Notes: generated from the letters alone by a model not told the origin. DNA of 64,000 nt from Dokdonella_A sp964582225 (GCA_964582225.1 CAZORA010000013.1:6097-70096); one strand, 5' to 3'. Counted from the first letter of the stretch, positions 40,604-51,444 are shown. Made by a program: numbers and translations.

Positions 40604-41320
40604 ATGAATCTGCTTGCCATTGAAACCTCGACCGAAGCCTGCTCGGCAGCGGTGCTGCGCGACGGAGAGCTGTTTGCGCGCTGCGAGATGGCGCCGCGGC
40701 GGCACGCCGAACTGCTGCTGCCGATGTGCGAGGCGCTGCTCGAGGAGGCCGGGCTGCGCCGCGCCGAGCTGGACGCGGTTGCGGTGGGGCGCGGGCCGGG
40801 AGCGTTCACGGGGGTGCGCCTCGCGATCGCCGCAGCGCAGGGGATTGCACTCGGCCTGGACAAACCGGTGTTGCCGATTTCTTCGCTGCAAGCCCTGGCC
40901 GCACAGGCGCCGACGGACGATTCCGCGATTCTCGCGGTCATCGATGCGCGGATGGGTGAAATCTATGCCGGTGCCTTCGTCCGCGACGCGGGTGGGGCGC
41001 TGTTGCCGTTTGCGGAGGAGACCGTGGGACCACCTGCCGCGCTGCAGCTGCCCGCTGCCGAAGCCTGGAGCGTGATCGGCAGCGGCTGGGGCGTCTGGCG
41101 TGAGGCGCTTCTTGAGCGCCTGCCGTCGAGTCCGCGCTGGGCCGAGGCGGAGCGCTATCCGCTTGCCGCGGACGTTGCGCGCCTGGCCGCTCGCCGCTTT
41201 GGGGAGAACGGCGGCATGGCGCCCGAGCTGGCGCTGCCGGTCTATTTGCGCGACCGGGTGGCGCTGACCCTCGCCGAGCAGCGCAGCGCCAAGGGACCGC
41301 TGACGACCGCGTCGGGCTGA
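40604..41320 (+). CDS. tsaB: tRNA threonylcarbamoyladenosine synthesis protein TsaB
   Basis: ASKHA-fold partner of TsaD and TsaE in making t6A37 on ANN-decoding tRNAs. It starts MNLLAIETSTEACSAAVL at ATG 40604 behind GGGA. VGRGPGAFTGVRLAIAAAQG is the diagnostic TsaB segment, and VIDARMGEIYAGAF follows. The zinc-binding residues of TsaD are absent, as expected for TsaB. 238 residues. It starts 110 nt after the tRNA. Confidence 0.95.
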   Translation: MNLLAIETSTEACSAAVLRDGELFARCEMAPRRHAELLLPMCEALLEEAGLRRAELDAVAVGRGPGAFTGVRLAIAAAQGIALGLDKPVLPISSLQALAAQAPTDDSAILAVIDARMGEIYAGAFVRDAGGALLPFAEETVGPPAALQLPAAEAWSVIGSGWGVWREALLERLPSSPRWAEAERYPLAADVARLAARRFGENGGMAPELALPVYLRDRVALTLAEQRSAKGPLTTASG

Positions 41321-41340
41321 GCCTGGCCGAGCAATCGCTG

Positions 41341-41375
41341 ACGGAGGCGCTGCCAGGCGCTTCCGTCGGCAGCGC
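41341..41375 (+). promoter_or_regulatory. Two mutually exclusive hairpins upstream of the sensor kinase
   Basis: ACGGAGGCGC (41341-41350) can pair with GCGCTTCCGT (41357-41366, one G-T pair). Alternatively GCGCTGCC (41347-41354) can pair perfectly with GGCAGCGC (41368-41375). The two stems share bases and cannot coexist. They lie 17-50 nt before the kinase start, where a switch could affect translation; no T-tract is present. Confidence 0.4.
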
Positions 41376-41391
41376 GGCTCGCCGAACCCTT

Positions 41392-42591
41392 ATGATGCTC
41401 GCCATGGACTGGCGCCGCTCCAACCACATCCAGCTGCTGCGCTACGCGGGTTGGTTTCAGTACGCGAGCGTCGGCACGCCGTTTCTGCGCTACCGGACGA
41501 TCGTGGCCGATCTGGCGGACAAGGGGCTGCCTGCCGCCTACGCGCACTGGTGGATCCTCTGCTACATCGTGTTCGGGCTGGTTTATTGGTATCTGACCAG
41601 CGATCTCGGTCAGGGCCACCGCTCGCGAAGGCGACAGGTGGCGCAAATCGCACTGTTGCTGGTGCTGAACATCGCCGTCGTGCTGATCGGCTGGTTCAGC
41701 CAGGGTGGGATCGGCGCGCTGCTGCTCGCCGTGATTGCGGTCGTCCTGCCGTGGATTTTGCCGCTGCGCAGTGCCGTGACCTGGATGGTGCTGCAAAATT
41801 TCTCGCTGGTCCCGGTCTTCGCGAGCATTCGCGAGCCCGCATTCAGCCTCGCCGATGCGCTGCTCCAGTCGAGCCTGTATCTAGGTTTCACTGTGCTTGC
41901 TTTCGTCACCTCCTTCGTCACCAAGCGTCAGGTGGAGGCGCGCGATGAGCAGCGCCGCCTGAATTCGGAACTGCGGGCCACACGTGCGCTCCTCGCGGAG
42001 TCGAGCCGATTGGGCGAGCGCATGCGCATCTCGCGAGAGCTGCACGACCTGATCGGGCATCACCTGACCGCGCTCAGCCTCAATCTCGAGGTGGCCAGCC
42101 ACCTGGTCGACGGCCGCGCCGCGGAGCATGTGCACAAGGCGCAGTCGATCGCCAAGCTGCTGCTTGCCGACGTGCGTGAGGTGGTCAGCCAGCTGCGCGA
42201 GGGCGATCGCATCGATTTGACCGCGGTGCTCGAGAGCCTGGTCGAGGGCGTGCCGGGCCTGCTCATCCATTTGGAACTGCCGGAGCATTTCGCGGTGGAC
42301 GACCCGCGCCGCGCGCAGGTGGTACTGCGCTGCGTGCAGGAGATCATCACCAATACCATTCGCCACGCGCAGGCGCGGAATCTGTGGCTGCGCTTCACCT
42401 GCAAGGGCGGCGGCGGAATGCTGATCCACGCTCACGACGACGGGCGTGGCGCCGGCGAGCTGCGTCTGGGCCACGGCCTTTCGGGCATGCGCGAGCGGCT
42501 GGCCGAGTTCGGCGGGCGCTTGGCGGTTGATACCGACAGCGGGCGTGGCTTTACCATTGACGCAACCTTGCCGTTGGAGCCTGCCCGATGA
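41392..42591 (+). CDS. Membrane sensor histidine kinase, NarL/DesK-type (HisKA_3)
   Basis: Sensor half of a two-component system. The N-terminal ~190 residues hold about five membrane segments (for example WWILCYIVFGLVYWYL, IALLLVLNIAVVLIGWF, ALLLAVIAVVLPWILPL) with almost no periplasmic domain, so it may sense the membrane itself, as DesK does. The HisKA_3 motif ISRELHDLIGHHLTALSLNL has the phosphorylated His at ~218. The ATPase domain has EIITNTIRHAQARN, then HDDGRGAGELRLGHGLSGMR. ATG 41392 is the longest start; ATG 41404 (MDWRRSNH) is also plausible. It overlaps the response regulator by ATGA. The signal is unknown. Confidence 0.88.
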   Translation: MMLAMDWRRSNHIQLLRYAGWFQYASVGTPFLRYRTIVADLADKGLPAAYAHWWILCYIVFGLVYWYLTSDLGQGHRSRRRQVAQIALLLVLNIAVVLIGWFSQGGIGALLLAVIAVVLPWILPLRSAVTWMVLQNFSLVPVFASIREPAFSLADALLQSSLYLGFTVLAFVTSFVTKRQVEARDEQRRLNSELRATRALLAESSRLGERMRISRELHDLIGHHLTALSLNLEVASHLVDGRAAEHVHKAQSIAKLLLADVREVVSQLREGDRIDLTAVLESLVEGVPGLLIHLELPEHFAVDDPRRAQVVLRCVQEIITNTIRHAQARNLWLRFTCKGGGGMLIHAHDDGRGAGELRLGHGLSGMRERLAEFGGRLAVDTDSGRGFTIDATLPLEPAR

Positions 42592-43244
42592 ATCAGTCGA
42601 AACCGGTGAGCGTCTGCCTCGTCGACGACCAGACCCTGGTGCGCCAGGGTATCCGCTCGTTGCTGGAGCTTTCCGATTCGATCCGCGTGCTGGCCGAAGC
42701 GGCAGACGGCGCGGAGGCGGTCGAGCTCATCCCGCGGCTCAAGCCCGACGTGGTGTTGCTCGACATGCGCATGCCGGGCATGTCGGGGCTGGACGTGCTG
42801 CAGGCCCTTTCCGTAAGGCGCTGCCTGCCGCCGACGATCATCCTGACGACCTTCGACGACGATCAGCTGGTGCTGGCCGGGCTGCAGGCAGGCGCGCGCG
42901 GCTATCTCCTGAAGGATGTTTCGCTGGAGCAGCTGGTCGAAGCGGTGCGCACGGTCGCCGACGGCGGCTCGCTGGTGTCGCCGGTGGTTACCCAGCGTCT
43001 GCTGTCTGGGCTGGAGCGCATGCATAATGACTTCAGCAGCCTCGATCGTCCCGATCCCCTGACCGAGCGTGAAACCGAGATCCTGCGGTTGATGGCCAGC
43101 GGCTTCAGCAACAAGGAAATCGCGGGTTCGCTCGGCGTGGCCGAGGGCACCGTCAAGAATCACGTGTCCAACATTCTCTCCAAGCTTGGCGTGCGTGATC
43201 GCACCCGTGCGGTGCTCCGGGCTTTCGAGCTGGGGGTGGTTTGA
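42588..43244 (+). CDS. NarL/LuxR-family response regulator
   Basis: DNA-binding partner of the preceding kinase (ATGA overlap). The receiver domain has the acidic pocket VCLVDDQTLVRQGIRSLLEL, the phospho-acceptor Asp ~59 in VVLLDMRMPGMSGLDVLQAL and Lys in RGYLLKDVSLEQL. The C-terminal LuxR helix-turn-helix is LTERETEILRLMASGFSNKE followed by IAGSLGVAEGTVKNHVSNIL. 218 residues. Targets are unknown. Confidence 0.93.
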   Translation: MNQSKPVSVCLVDDQTLVRQGIRSLLELSDSIRVLAEAADGAEAVELIPRLKPDVVLLDMRMPGMSGLDVLQALSVRRCLPPTIILTTFDDDQLVLAGLQAGARGYLLKDVSLEQLVEAVRTVADGGSLVSPVVTQRLLSGLERMHNDFSSLDRPDPLTERETEILRLMASGFSNKEIAGSLGVAEGTVKNHVSNILSKLGVRDRTRAVLRAFELGVV

Positions 43245-43621
43245 GCAAGCTTCACGCGGCCTGTCGCGTCGGCCGGTCGGGGTGACAGCAGCGGCCGGAG
43301 TCCTCTTGCACCGACGCGTACGTCGCGACGATTACGGCCTGCCCTGGTGGGCGCCGTCGCGGGGCGCCGCGTCCGACCGCTACCTTGCGCTCGCGCCCGG
43401 TGCGGGCGGGCTTTCGACCCGGCCTCGAGGGCACGCCTCGCGCGGCGCGCACGACCTCACGATCGGGAATGATCGGGAATGGCGCGTCCGGCCCGGACTC
43501 GGGTACCATCGACGCCTTGCCGGTCGAGCGGGCGGCCAAGCGGGGAGCGCGCGCTGACTTCCGGGGTGGACGCCTTTGCGCCGTCCTGCCGGCCTTGGAT
43601 GATCTTCTGGAGATGTATCGG
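43245..43621. other. Intergenic stretch between the response regulator and the SRPBCC gene
   Basis: These 377 bases are GC-rich. A frame upstream of the SRPBCC gene is open from 43385, but the real start is taken at 43622. A direct 10-bp duplication (GATCGGGAAT twice) lies at about 43460-43480. No convincing gene, RNA or terminator was found. Confidence 0.5.
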
Positions 43622-44797
43622 ATGATTCGTACTGTCGAAATCGTGCTTTCGCTGCTGATCGTGCTGCTGCTCGCCATCGTGGTAGCGGCGCTGCTGCCGA
43701 GCCACGGGCACATCGAACGCAAAATCGAGGTATCGAGCCCGGTTCGGCAGGTCTACGATACGTTGAATACGCTGCGGCGCTATCCGCAGTGGTCGACTCT
43801 CGGCGGCTTCGACGCCGTTTCCGATGCCAGGTTGGAAGGGCCGGAATCGGGGCCGGGGTCCAGACTCGACTGGAGCAACCCCCTGCAGAACGGTGCCGGC
43901 AGCGGCAGCATCGAAGTGACGTCGAGCGAACTTGACGATCAGATCAAGCTGGCGGTGGAAAACAGCTGGGTTGGCAAGGACAAGCAGTACACGATTTCGA
44001 TCGATCCGGTAAAAGCCGGCAAGACGCTCAATATCTGGATCGCCTACGACGTCGATTACGGCTGGAACCTGCTCTGGCGTATTGCCGGGCTCTACATCAA
44101 CGGCCAGCCGGCCGCCGTCATCCAGGATAGCCTCAACCATCTGGCCGCGATGCTGGCGGGCTTTCCGAATACCGACTACAGCGGGCAGGAAATCGAGATG
44201 GTCGACGTGGCGCCGCGCCCGCTGTTTCTCGTCAACACCACAGCTGCGCGTACGCTTGGCGACATCGAGGAAGCAACCCAGGCGGCGGTTGCCGAGGTCA
44301 ACGCGGCGATTGCGAAGGCCGGGCTTACCTCTGCCGGTCCGGTGATGACCATCACCAACAGTTGGGGTGACCAGAACTACGATTTCGCGATGGCCCTGCC
44401 GGTCGATTCCGCTACGGTCACGCTCGATGGCAAAGAGTACGCCATCGACGCGCCGGTGCGTCGCGGGCTCTCCTCAGGCGACTCGGACGACCAGACGGAA
44501 ACAGCGACCGCTGCGGAGCCAGGTCCGGGTGGCCGCGACCGCAACGGCATGCTGATCATCAACGATCAGGTGCGTGCGGTGATGTGGTACGGCGGCAAGG
44601 CGCTGTCTTCCGACTACACCGGAAGCCCCGCTGCGCTTCCCTGGCTGCGCCTGAATCTGAAGGCCTATGCCGAAACGCATGGCTACCACTACAACGAGGA
44701 CGCCGCCCTCGGTCGCTACTGGGACGAACTGCTGTCGCCGGCCGATGCGCCGGCCGATGCGCGGGAGTTTCGCGTCTATCTGCCGGTTCAGCTGTAG
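43622..44797 (+). CDS. Membrane-anchored SRPBCC-fold and GyrI-like protein
   Basis: ATG 43622 (MIRTVEIVLSLLIVLLLA) is chosen because GGAG lies 9 nt upstream. The first ~30 residues are a membrane anchor. Residues ~35-190 fit a polyketide cyclase/START-like (SRPBCC) ligand-binding fold (IERKIEVSSPVRQVYDTLNT, then RYPQWSTLGGFD). The C-terminal half (~200-391) resembles a GyrI-like small-molecule-binding domain (GPVMTITNSWGDQNYDFAMA, then ETHGYHYNEDAALGRYWDEL). The pairing is known in proteobacteria, but the ligand is not. Convergent with pilR. Confidence 0.7.
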   Translation: MIRTVEIVLSLLIVLLLAIVVAALLPSHGHIERKIEVSSPVRQVYDTLNTLRRYPQWSTLGGFDAVSDARLEGPESGPGSRLDWSNPLQNGAGSGSIEVTSSELDDQIKLAVENSWVGKDKQYTISIDPVKAGKTLNIWIAYDVDYGWNLLWRIAGLYINGQPAAVIQDSLNHLAAMLAGFPNTDYSGQEIEMVDVAPRPLFLVNTTAARTLGDIEEATQAAVAEVNAAIAKAGLTSAGPVMTITNSWGDQNYDFAMALPVDSATVTLDGKEYAIDAPVRRGLSSGDSDDQTETATAAEPGPGGRDRNGMLIINDQVRAVMWYGGKALSSDYTGSPAALPWLRLNLKAYAETHGYHYNEDAALGRYWDELLSPADAPADAREFRVYLPVQL

Positions 44798-44935
44798 GCG
44801 GAAACCGGGGCCTGAAAGGGAAAGCCGGGCGGCGGGGCCGGAGATCACTTCAGCCGAATTGCAAACGGCGCGTGCTCCGTGGCGTCGCCAGCCGAAAAGC
44901 GCCGGTTGGACCCGCGGTGATCTGCAGCTTGCGGT

Positions 44936-46324
44936 TCACTCGATGCCGAGTTTTTCCAGCCGGTAGCGGAGCTGGCGAAGGGTGAGGCCAAGGTGCCGCG
45001 CGGCCGCCGTGCGGTTCCAGCGGGTGGCCTCCAGCGCCTTGAGGATGGCGCTGCGTTCGGTCTCGGCTACCGCCGCAGCGAGGTCGTTGGGGAAGCCTTC
45101 GTCGTCAGGCGCTGGTTCTTCCCGTGCACTGGCCGGCGTGGCGACTTCGACGGGCACGCCCGCCGGTACCACTGCGGCGCCGCCCGAGAGGCGCAGATCG
45201 TCTTCGGTGATCGATTGGTTCTCGCACAGCGCAACCGCGCGCTCGAGCACGTTTTCCAGTTCGCGGACGTTGCCCGGAAAATCGTAGGCGAGCAGGCAGC
45301 GCAGAGCGTCGGGAGTGATGCGCGCGACGCTGCCGCCGCTCTCCTCGGCGAGGCGCTGCAGCACGCGCTGGGCGAGCTTGGGGATGTCGCTGCGTCGCTC
45401 GCGCAGCGGCGGCACGTGCAGCTCGATGACGTTGATGCGATAGAACAGATCCTGGCGAAAGGCGCCGCGCTCGACCATGCCGGCGAGGTTCTTGTGCGTG
45501 GCCGAGAGAATCCGCACGTCGATGCCGACTTCGGCGTGGGCGCCGATAGGGCGCACGGCCTTTTCCTGAATCACGCGCAGGAGCTTCACCTGCATGTGCA
45601 TCGGCAGCTCGGCTACTTCGTCGAGGAACAGCGTGCCGCCCTGCGCGGCGTGGAACAGGCCTTCCTTGTCACCGTGGGCGCCGGTGAAGCTGCCGCGCTT
45701 GTGGCCGAAGAACTCGCTTTCCATCAATTCGGAGGGAATCGCGCCGCAGTTGACCGGCACGAACGGGGCGCTGGAGCGCGGGCCCATCTCGTGAATCAGC
45801 CGCGCCACCAGCTCCTTGCCGGTTCCCGATTCGCCCGAGATGTAGACCGGGGCCTGGCTGCGCGCGACCTTGGCGATCGTGGCGCGCAGCTCCTGCATAT
45901 TCGCTGATTCGCCGATCAGCCGCGTGCCGCTCGCTTCCTGCTCGCTGCGCTTTTCGTCGGACAGCTTGAGCGCCGTCTGCACCAGCCGGCGCAGCACGCT
46001 GATGTCGACCGGCTTGGACACGAAGTCGAAAGCGCCGGCCTTGAGCGCCTCCACGGCCGCATCGACGTTGCCGTAGGCGGTAATCATGGCCACCGGCGTC
46101 AGCGGGTACTGCGCGGCGATCAGTTTGATGATGTCCTGACCCGAACCATCCGGCAGCCGCATGTCGGTGAAGCAGAGCGCATAACGCCGATCTTCGAGCC
46201 GCGATCTGGCTTCGGCCACGGTTGCCGCCGTTTCGACCACCAAGTCCATGCGGCCGAGCGTGAGCGTCAGCAGCTCGCGGATGTCGCGTTCGTCGTCGAT
46301 GATCAGGGCGTATTGTTTGCTCAT
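44936..46324 (-). CDS. pilR: Type IV pilus response regulator PilR (NtrC family)
   Basis: Sigma-54 activator, expected to drive pilA transcription. The start at 46324 is MSKQYALIIDDERDIRELL. The receiver has FTDMRLPDGSGQDIIKL. The AAA+ domain has Walker A GESGTGKELVARLI, the sigma-54 contact loop GSFTGA (the form usual in PilR rather than GAFTGA) and Walker B GGTLFLDEVAELP. The C-terminal Fis-type helix-turn-helix is WNRTAAARHLGLTLRQLRYR. 462 residues. It is divergent from pilS, an uncommon layout for this pair. Confidence 0.9.
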   Translation of the reverse strand: MSKQYALIIDDERDIRELLTLTLGRMDLVVETAATVAEARSRLEDRRYALCFTDMRLPDGSGQDIIKLIAAQYPLTPVAMITAYGNVDAAVEALKAGAFDFVSKPVDISVLRRLVQTALKLSDEKRSEQEASGTRLIGESANMQELRATIAKVARSQAPVYISGESGTGKELVARLIHEMGPRSSAPFVPVNCGAIPSELMESEFFGHKRGSFTGAHGDKEGLFHAAQGGTLFLDEVAELPMHMQVKLLRVIQEKAVRPIGAHAEVGIDVRILSATHKNLAGMVERGAFRQDLFYRINVIELHVPPLRERRSDIPKLAQRVLQRLAEESGGSVARITPDALRCLLAYDFPGNVRELENVLERAVALCENQSITEDDLRLSGGAAVVPAGVPVEVATPASAREEPAPDDEGFPNDLAAAVAETERSAILKALEATRWNRTAAARHLGLTLRQLRYRLEKLGIE

Positions 46325-46549
46325 GCGCTCAGCGGCAGGCGCCGACAGGCAAGTCGAGCACGCTAGGTTAGAGCGTGCGGGCGCGCAAGGCAAAAGCCAT
46401 TTACAAGGCGCCGCCGAGCGCGCCCGGGGGCGCTGCGAAAGCGCCGCAAACCCGTCTCGGGACGCGATACGGACGACGAGCCCTGCGCGGGTTCCGTTTG
46501 CGCCTGGAGACGGGTGGAAAGAACTCGACGAGCGGCCATTCGGCATCGT

Positions 46550-46555
46550 TATACT
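46550..46555 (+). promoter_or_regulatory. Candidate -10 of pilS
   Basis: TATACT lies 18 nt upstream of the pilS ATG, with GGAGGG as ribosome-binding site between them, implying a very short leader. No convincing -35 was found at 16-18 bp. Confidence 0.3.
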
Positions 46556-46572
46556 TGCGGCAGGAGGGCGGC

Positions 46573-48213
46573 ATGGGCGTCGATCGCTTGATGCGCAGGG
46601 CGGCGGACTCGGCGGGTGACATCACCCGGCGCGAGCTTTATTTCCTCAATCTCTACCGCTGCGTCGAAGCCGTCGTATACGCCGGGCTCGTGTTCAGCCC
46701 GTTCGCGGGTTCCTGGCTGGAAGTAACGCTGCCCCTCCTTGGCCAGGTGGTCGCGATCGGCTACCTCGCCGTGGCGCTGATCGTGCTCGCCGGCACCGAG
46801 CGGCTGCAGGCGCGGCTGGCCAACGCGCTGAGCGTGGCGATCGTGCTCGACATCATCGCCGCGGCGGCCATCCTCGTGGCGCTCTCCGGACACAGTCTGG
46901 TGCCGCTCATGCTGCTGGTGAACGTCGGCGTGGGCGCGCTGCTGCTGCCGCGGCGAGCGATGCTGTTCGCGATTTGCGCCGCAATCGGGGTTTGCGCGCC
47001 GCTGCTGGTCGGCCTGGTGTCACACCTCAGACCGCCGGAGGGCAGGCTGGCCGAGACCGCCGCGGCGGTCGCCGCCTACATGCTCGCGGCGCTGCTTCTG
47101 CGCTATCTGGGCGGGCATCTGCGGGCGACCGAGGATTTGGCCGCGCAGCGTGAGGTGGATCTGCTCAACATGGAGCAGGTCAACGACCTGATCATCCAGC
47201 GCATGCGTACCGGCGTTCTGCTGGTCGACGTCGCCAATCACATCCTGCGCATCAACGAAGCCGCCTGGCTGCTGATCGGCAACCCCTCGCCCGATCAGCG
47301 CAACCTGGGCGTGGTGGCGCCCGAGCTTTCGCGTCGCCTCTACCACTGGCGCCACTCGGGATCCAGCGACGCGAGCGCGGTGGCGCTGGCGACCGACGTG
47401 CCGGAAGTGATTCCACGCTTCACCCGGCTCGCCCCGAACGACGACACCAACGTGTTGATCTTTCTCGACGACACCTCGCTGCTGTCGCAGCGTGCCGAAG
47501 AACTGACCCTGAGCTCGCTCGGCCGACTGTCGGCCTCGATCGCGCACGAGATTCGCAATCCGCTGGCGGCGATCCGCTACGCGGCCCAGCTGTTGGCGGA
47601 ATCGCCGCACCTGGTTGCCGAAGACAGCCGGCTGGTGGAAATCGTCAACAACCACTGCACCCGCGCCAACGACGTGATCGAGAACATCCTGCAGCTGTCG
47701 CGGCGCGAGCGCTCGCGGCCGGAGAGCATCGATCTGAACGCCTGGGTGTTGTCCTTCGTCGAGGAGTATCGCCAGTCCAACGATCTCGGCGGCGACCATC
47801 TGCGCGCGGTGACCCAAAGTCGCATGATCCAGGCCCTGGTCGATCCGCAGCACCTGCAGCAGGTGCTCTGGAACCTGGTACAAAACGCGCTGCGCTATGG
47901 TCGCCAGCCCGGCGAGCCGGCGCGGGTCACCGTGGTGGCGCGGCTGCTGTCCGACAAGGGCCCGCCGGTGATCGAAGTGATCGACCGCGGTCCGGGAATC
48001 CCGCCCAAGGTCGCGGCGCAGATCTTCGAACCGTTCTACACCACCCACGAATACGGTACCGGACTCGGCCTGTATCTGGCCAAGCAGATGACCGAGGCCA
48101 GTCAGGCAACGCTGGAGTACGTGCCGCTGGCGGGTGGTGGCGCCTGTTTTCGGATCACCATGGCGCTGCCTGGCCTGACGTTTTCGACCCGCGCCACCGC
48201 TGAAGCTCGCTGA
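46573..48213 (+). CDS. pilS: Type IV pilus sensor histidine kinase PilS
   Basis: Membrane kinase that phosphorylates PilR; in Pseudomonas it monitors pilin in the membrane. ATG 46573 follows AGGAGGG. Residues ~25-175 contain six membrane segments (for example VLDIIAAAAILVALSGHSLV and LAETAAAVAAYMLAALLLRY). A PAS domain follows (MRTGVLLVDVANHILRINEA), then HisKA SIAHEIRNPLAAIRYAAQLL with the phospho-His, and the ATPase boxes WNLVQNALRYG, DRGPGIPP and GTGLGLYLAKQM. 546 residues. A weak hairpin with T-rich tail follows at 48217-48270. sucC lies downstream on the same strand. Confidence 0.9.
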   Translation: MGVDRLMRRAADSAGDITRRELYFLNLYRCVEAVVYAGLVFSPFAGSWLEVTLPLLGQVVAIGYLAVALIVLAGTERLQARLANALSVAIVLDIIAAAAILVALSGHSLVPLMLLVNVGVGALLLPRRAMLFAICAAIGVCAPLLVGLVSHLRPPEGRLAETAAAVAAYMLAALLLRYLGGHLRATEDLAAQREVDLLNMEQVNDLIIQRMRTGVLLVDVANHILRINEAAWLLIGNPSPDQRNLGVVAPELSRRLYHWRHSGSSDASAVALATDVPEVIPRFTRLAPNDDTNVLIFLDDTSLLSQRAEELTLSSLGRLSASIAHEIRNPLAAIRYAAQLLAESPHLVAEDSRLVEIVNNHCTRANDVIENILQLSRRERSRPESIDLNAWVLSFVEEYRQSNDLGGDHLRAVTQSRMIQALVDPQHLQQVLWNLVQNALRYGRQPGEPARVTVVARLLSDKGPPVIEVIDRGPGIPPKVAAQIFEPFYTTHEYGTGLGLYLAKQMTEASQATLEYVPLAGGGACFRITMALPGLTFSTRATAEAR

Positions 48214-48393
48214 GCGCGCGGCGTCGACCGCGCTGGCGGGCGCGCCGCGAGGTCGCGTCGTTTTGATTTTCGCGCCGTCATTCCCGAGAATAGCCCGGTT
48301 ACGGCTGTCGTCCGCGCCGTTTTTCCCGGACCGCGTCTGTTCGCCGCGCATCACGCGCTGCGCTCGCGCCTGCCCCAATGCACAGGTGACCGC

Positions 48394-49554
<1,161 letters not shown>

Positions 49555-49674
49555 CGGTCCGGCAACAGGAGCCGCAGAAGGGACGATCGCCGCAATTCGA
49601 TCGACACCTGCTCTCGCGGCCATCGGTTCTCCCACTCCCCACGCGCCGCCGCAGTTCAAGAACAGGACACACAC

Positions 49675-50547
49675 ATGAGCGTTTTGGTCCACAAGAACAC
49701 CAAGGTCATCACCCAGGGCTTCACCGGCCAGCAGGGCACCTTCCACTCCGAGCAGGCGCTCGAATACGGCACCCAGCTGGTGGGCGGCGTGACTCCCGGC
49801 AAGGGTGGCAGCGAACATATCGGCCTGCCGGTTTTCAATACGGTGCTCGATGCGGTCGACGAAACCGGCGCCGACGCCTCGATGATCTTCGTGCCGCCGC
49901 CGTTCGCCGCCGACGCCATCCTCGAGGCCGCCGATGCCGGCATCAAGGTGATCGTGGCGATCACCGAAGGCATTCCGGTACTCGACATGCTGCGGGTCAA
50001 GAACGTGCTCCGGCAGTATCCGGATACGGTGCTGATCGGACCCAACTGCCCCGGCATCATCACTCCGGGCGAGTGCAAGATCGGCATCATGCCGGGCCAC
50101 ATCCACCAGCCAGGCAAGGTCGCGATCGTGTCGCGCTCGGGCACCCTCACCTACGAGGCGGTGTTCCAGACCAGCAACGTCGGTCTCGGCCAGTCGACCG
50201 TCATCGGCATCGGCGGCGATCCGATCAACGGGCTCAGTTTCATCGATTGCCTGCGCCTGTTCCAGGACGACCCGCAGACCGAAGGCATCATCATGGTCGG
50301 CGAGATCGGCGGCAGCGCCGAGGAAGAAGCGGCCGAATTCATCGAGGAAAACGTGAGCAAGCCGGTAGTCGCCTTCATTGCCGGCGCCAGCGCGCCTCCA
50401 GGCAAGCGCATGGGCCACGCCGGGGCCATCATCTCCGGCGGCAAGGGCACCGCGGCCGCGAAGTTCGCCGCGCTGGAAAAGGCCGGCGTGACCACGGTGC
50501 GTTCGCCCGCCGACCTCGGCACCGCGCTCGCGGCGCGCATGGGCTGA
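49675..50547 (+). CDS. sucD: Succinyl-CoA synthetase alpha subunit
   Basis: Carries the phospho-histidine of the enzyme. It starts MSVLVHKNTKVITQGFTGQQ, followed by GTFHSEQALEYGTQLVGGVT. The CoA-binding Rossmann domain comes first; the active-site histidine is in KRMGHAGAIISGGKGTAAAK at ~residue 247. NCPGIITPGECKIGIMPGHI is also diagnostic. 290 residues, normal. A GC-rich hairpin ~90 nt after the stop may terminate the operon. Confidence 0.97.
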   Translation: MSVLVHKNTKVITQGFTGQQGTFHSEQALEYGTQLVGGVTPGKGGSEHIGLPVFNTVLDAVDETGADASMIFVPPPFAADAILEAADAGIKVIVAITEGIPVLDMLRVKNVLRQYPDTVLIGPNCPGIITPGECKIGIMPGHIHQPGKVAIVSRSGTLTYEAVFQTSNVGLGQSTVIGIGGDPINGLSFIDCLRLFQDDPQTEGIIMVGEIGGSAEEEAAEFIEENVSKPVVAFIAGASAPPGKRMGHAGAIISGGKGTAAAKFAALEKAGVTTVRSPADLGTALAARMG

Positions 50548-51444
50548 GCCTCGGCGCTGCTCCCCCGACGCACCTGGGGTGCATAGCGGACCGTCGACCC
50601 GCCCACTCCGCGCGTTGATTCTCCTGCATGACACCGGACGCGGCTGGCGCCGCGTCTGGCGTCTTTGGCGCCAACGAGCGGCGGCTGCGTCCGCTCAGCA
50701 GTCCTGCGTCACGGCAAATCCCACGCCAGCCGCGCGCTGCGCGCGCACGCTGCTGCCCGTGCAGGAAGCGAAGGTGGCCCGCACCGTGAAATGGCAGGCC
50801 GAGCGCACTCAGCGATTCGAGACGACGCCGCACTCGCGGCGTTGCCTGTAGCTGCGCCCGCAAACTGACGCGAACCGGATCCCGGCGCCGCAGCGCCGTG
50901 AGCCAGCGGGTCAGCCCGGCCGGCTCGCTGGCGGGAACGCGTGTTCGTCCATTTTTCGATGCCTTCCTGTGCGAAATGGCATGGCGCTTGCATGTCCTGC
51001 TGTCGCCCGTCCTGCGTCATTGCTTTGCGTGACGACAGGCGGGCGCTGGCACGGCCGCCGCTTGTCAAACTGTGACGTAGTCGGTAGTTTTGGTGGCCAG
51101 GAAGTCAGCTTCAGTCGCGCGGGAAAGGGCGCGGTTGAACGTATGCGGTGACGCGCCGTGCTCGTTTGCGCCGCGCTGCCGCAGGGGGATATGGAGCGCT
51201 GATCAGGGGCACGGAGATGGGCGAGGCAGGGATCGATGCCGCAAGGGCATCGACGATGGAGCCAGGAGGTCTGGCTCTGGAGTCTGAAAAGGCAACGCTT
51301 GAACGAGGCGTCGCGTTAGCTGCGCGCGCGGATCGATTCGGGCCTAGCCGTCGCACCATCGAGTCGGACCACGGTCCGACCGCGGCCAAGGCTGCAACCA
51401 CGGAACTGCAGGCGATTCGCCGCCTGCCTCAAGAGGAAATGATC
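50548..51444. other. 897-bp stretch without a convincing gene, upstream of the giant gene
   Basis: Short open frames exist on both strands (for example 50579-50851 plus and 50709-51068 minus), but they lack ribosome-binding sites and family features. The stretch holds the candidate sucCD terminator at 50637. A possible promoter lies at 51062-51090 (TTGTCA, 17 bp, TAGTTT), ~350 bp before the giant gene. A long 5' leader or a small RNA is possible but not shown. Confidence 0.5.
50637..50666 (+). terminator. Candidate terminator of sucCD
   Basis: GACGCGGC, loop TGGC, GCCGCGTC form a perfect 8-bp GC-rich stem ~90 nt after the sucD stop. It is followed by TGGCGTCTTT, a poor T-tract. Rho-independent function is therefore uncertain. 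Confidence 0.35.
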
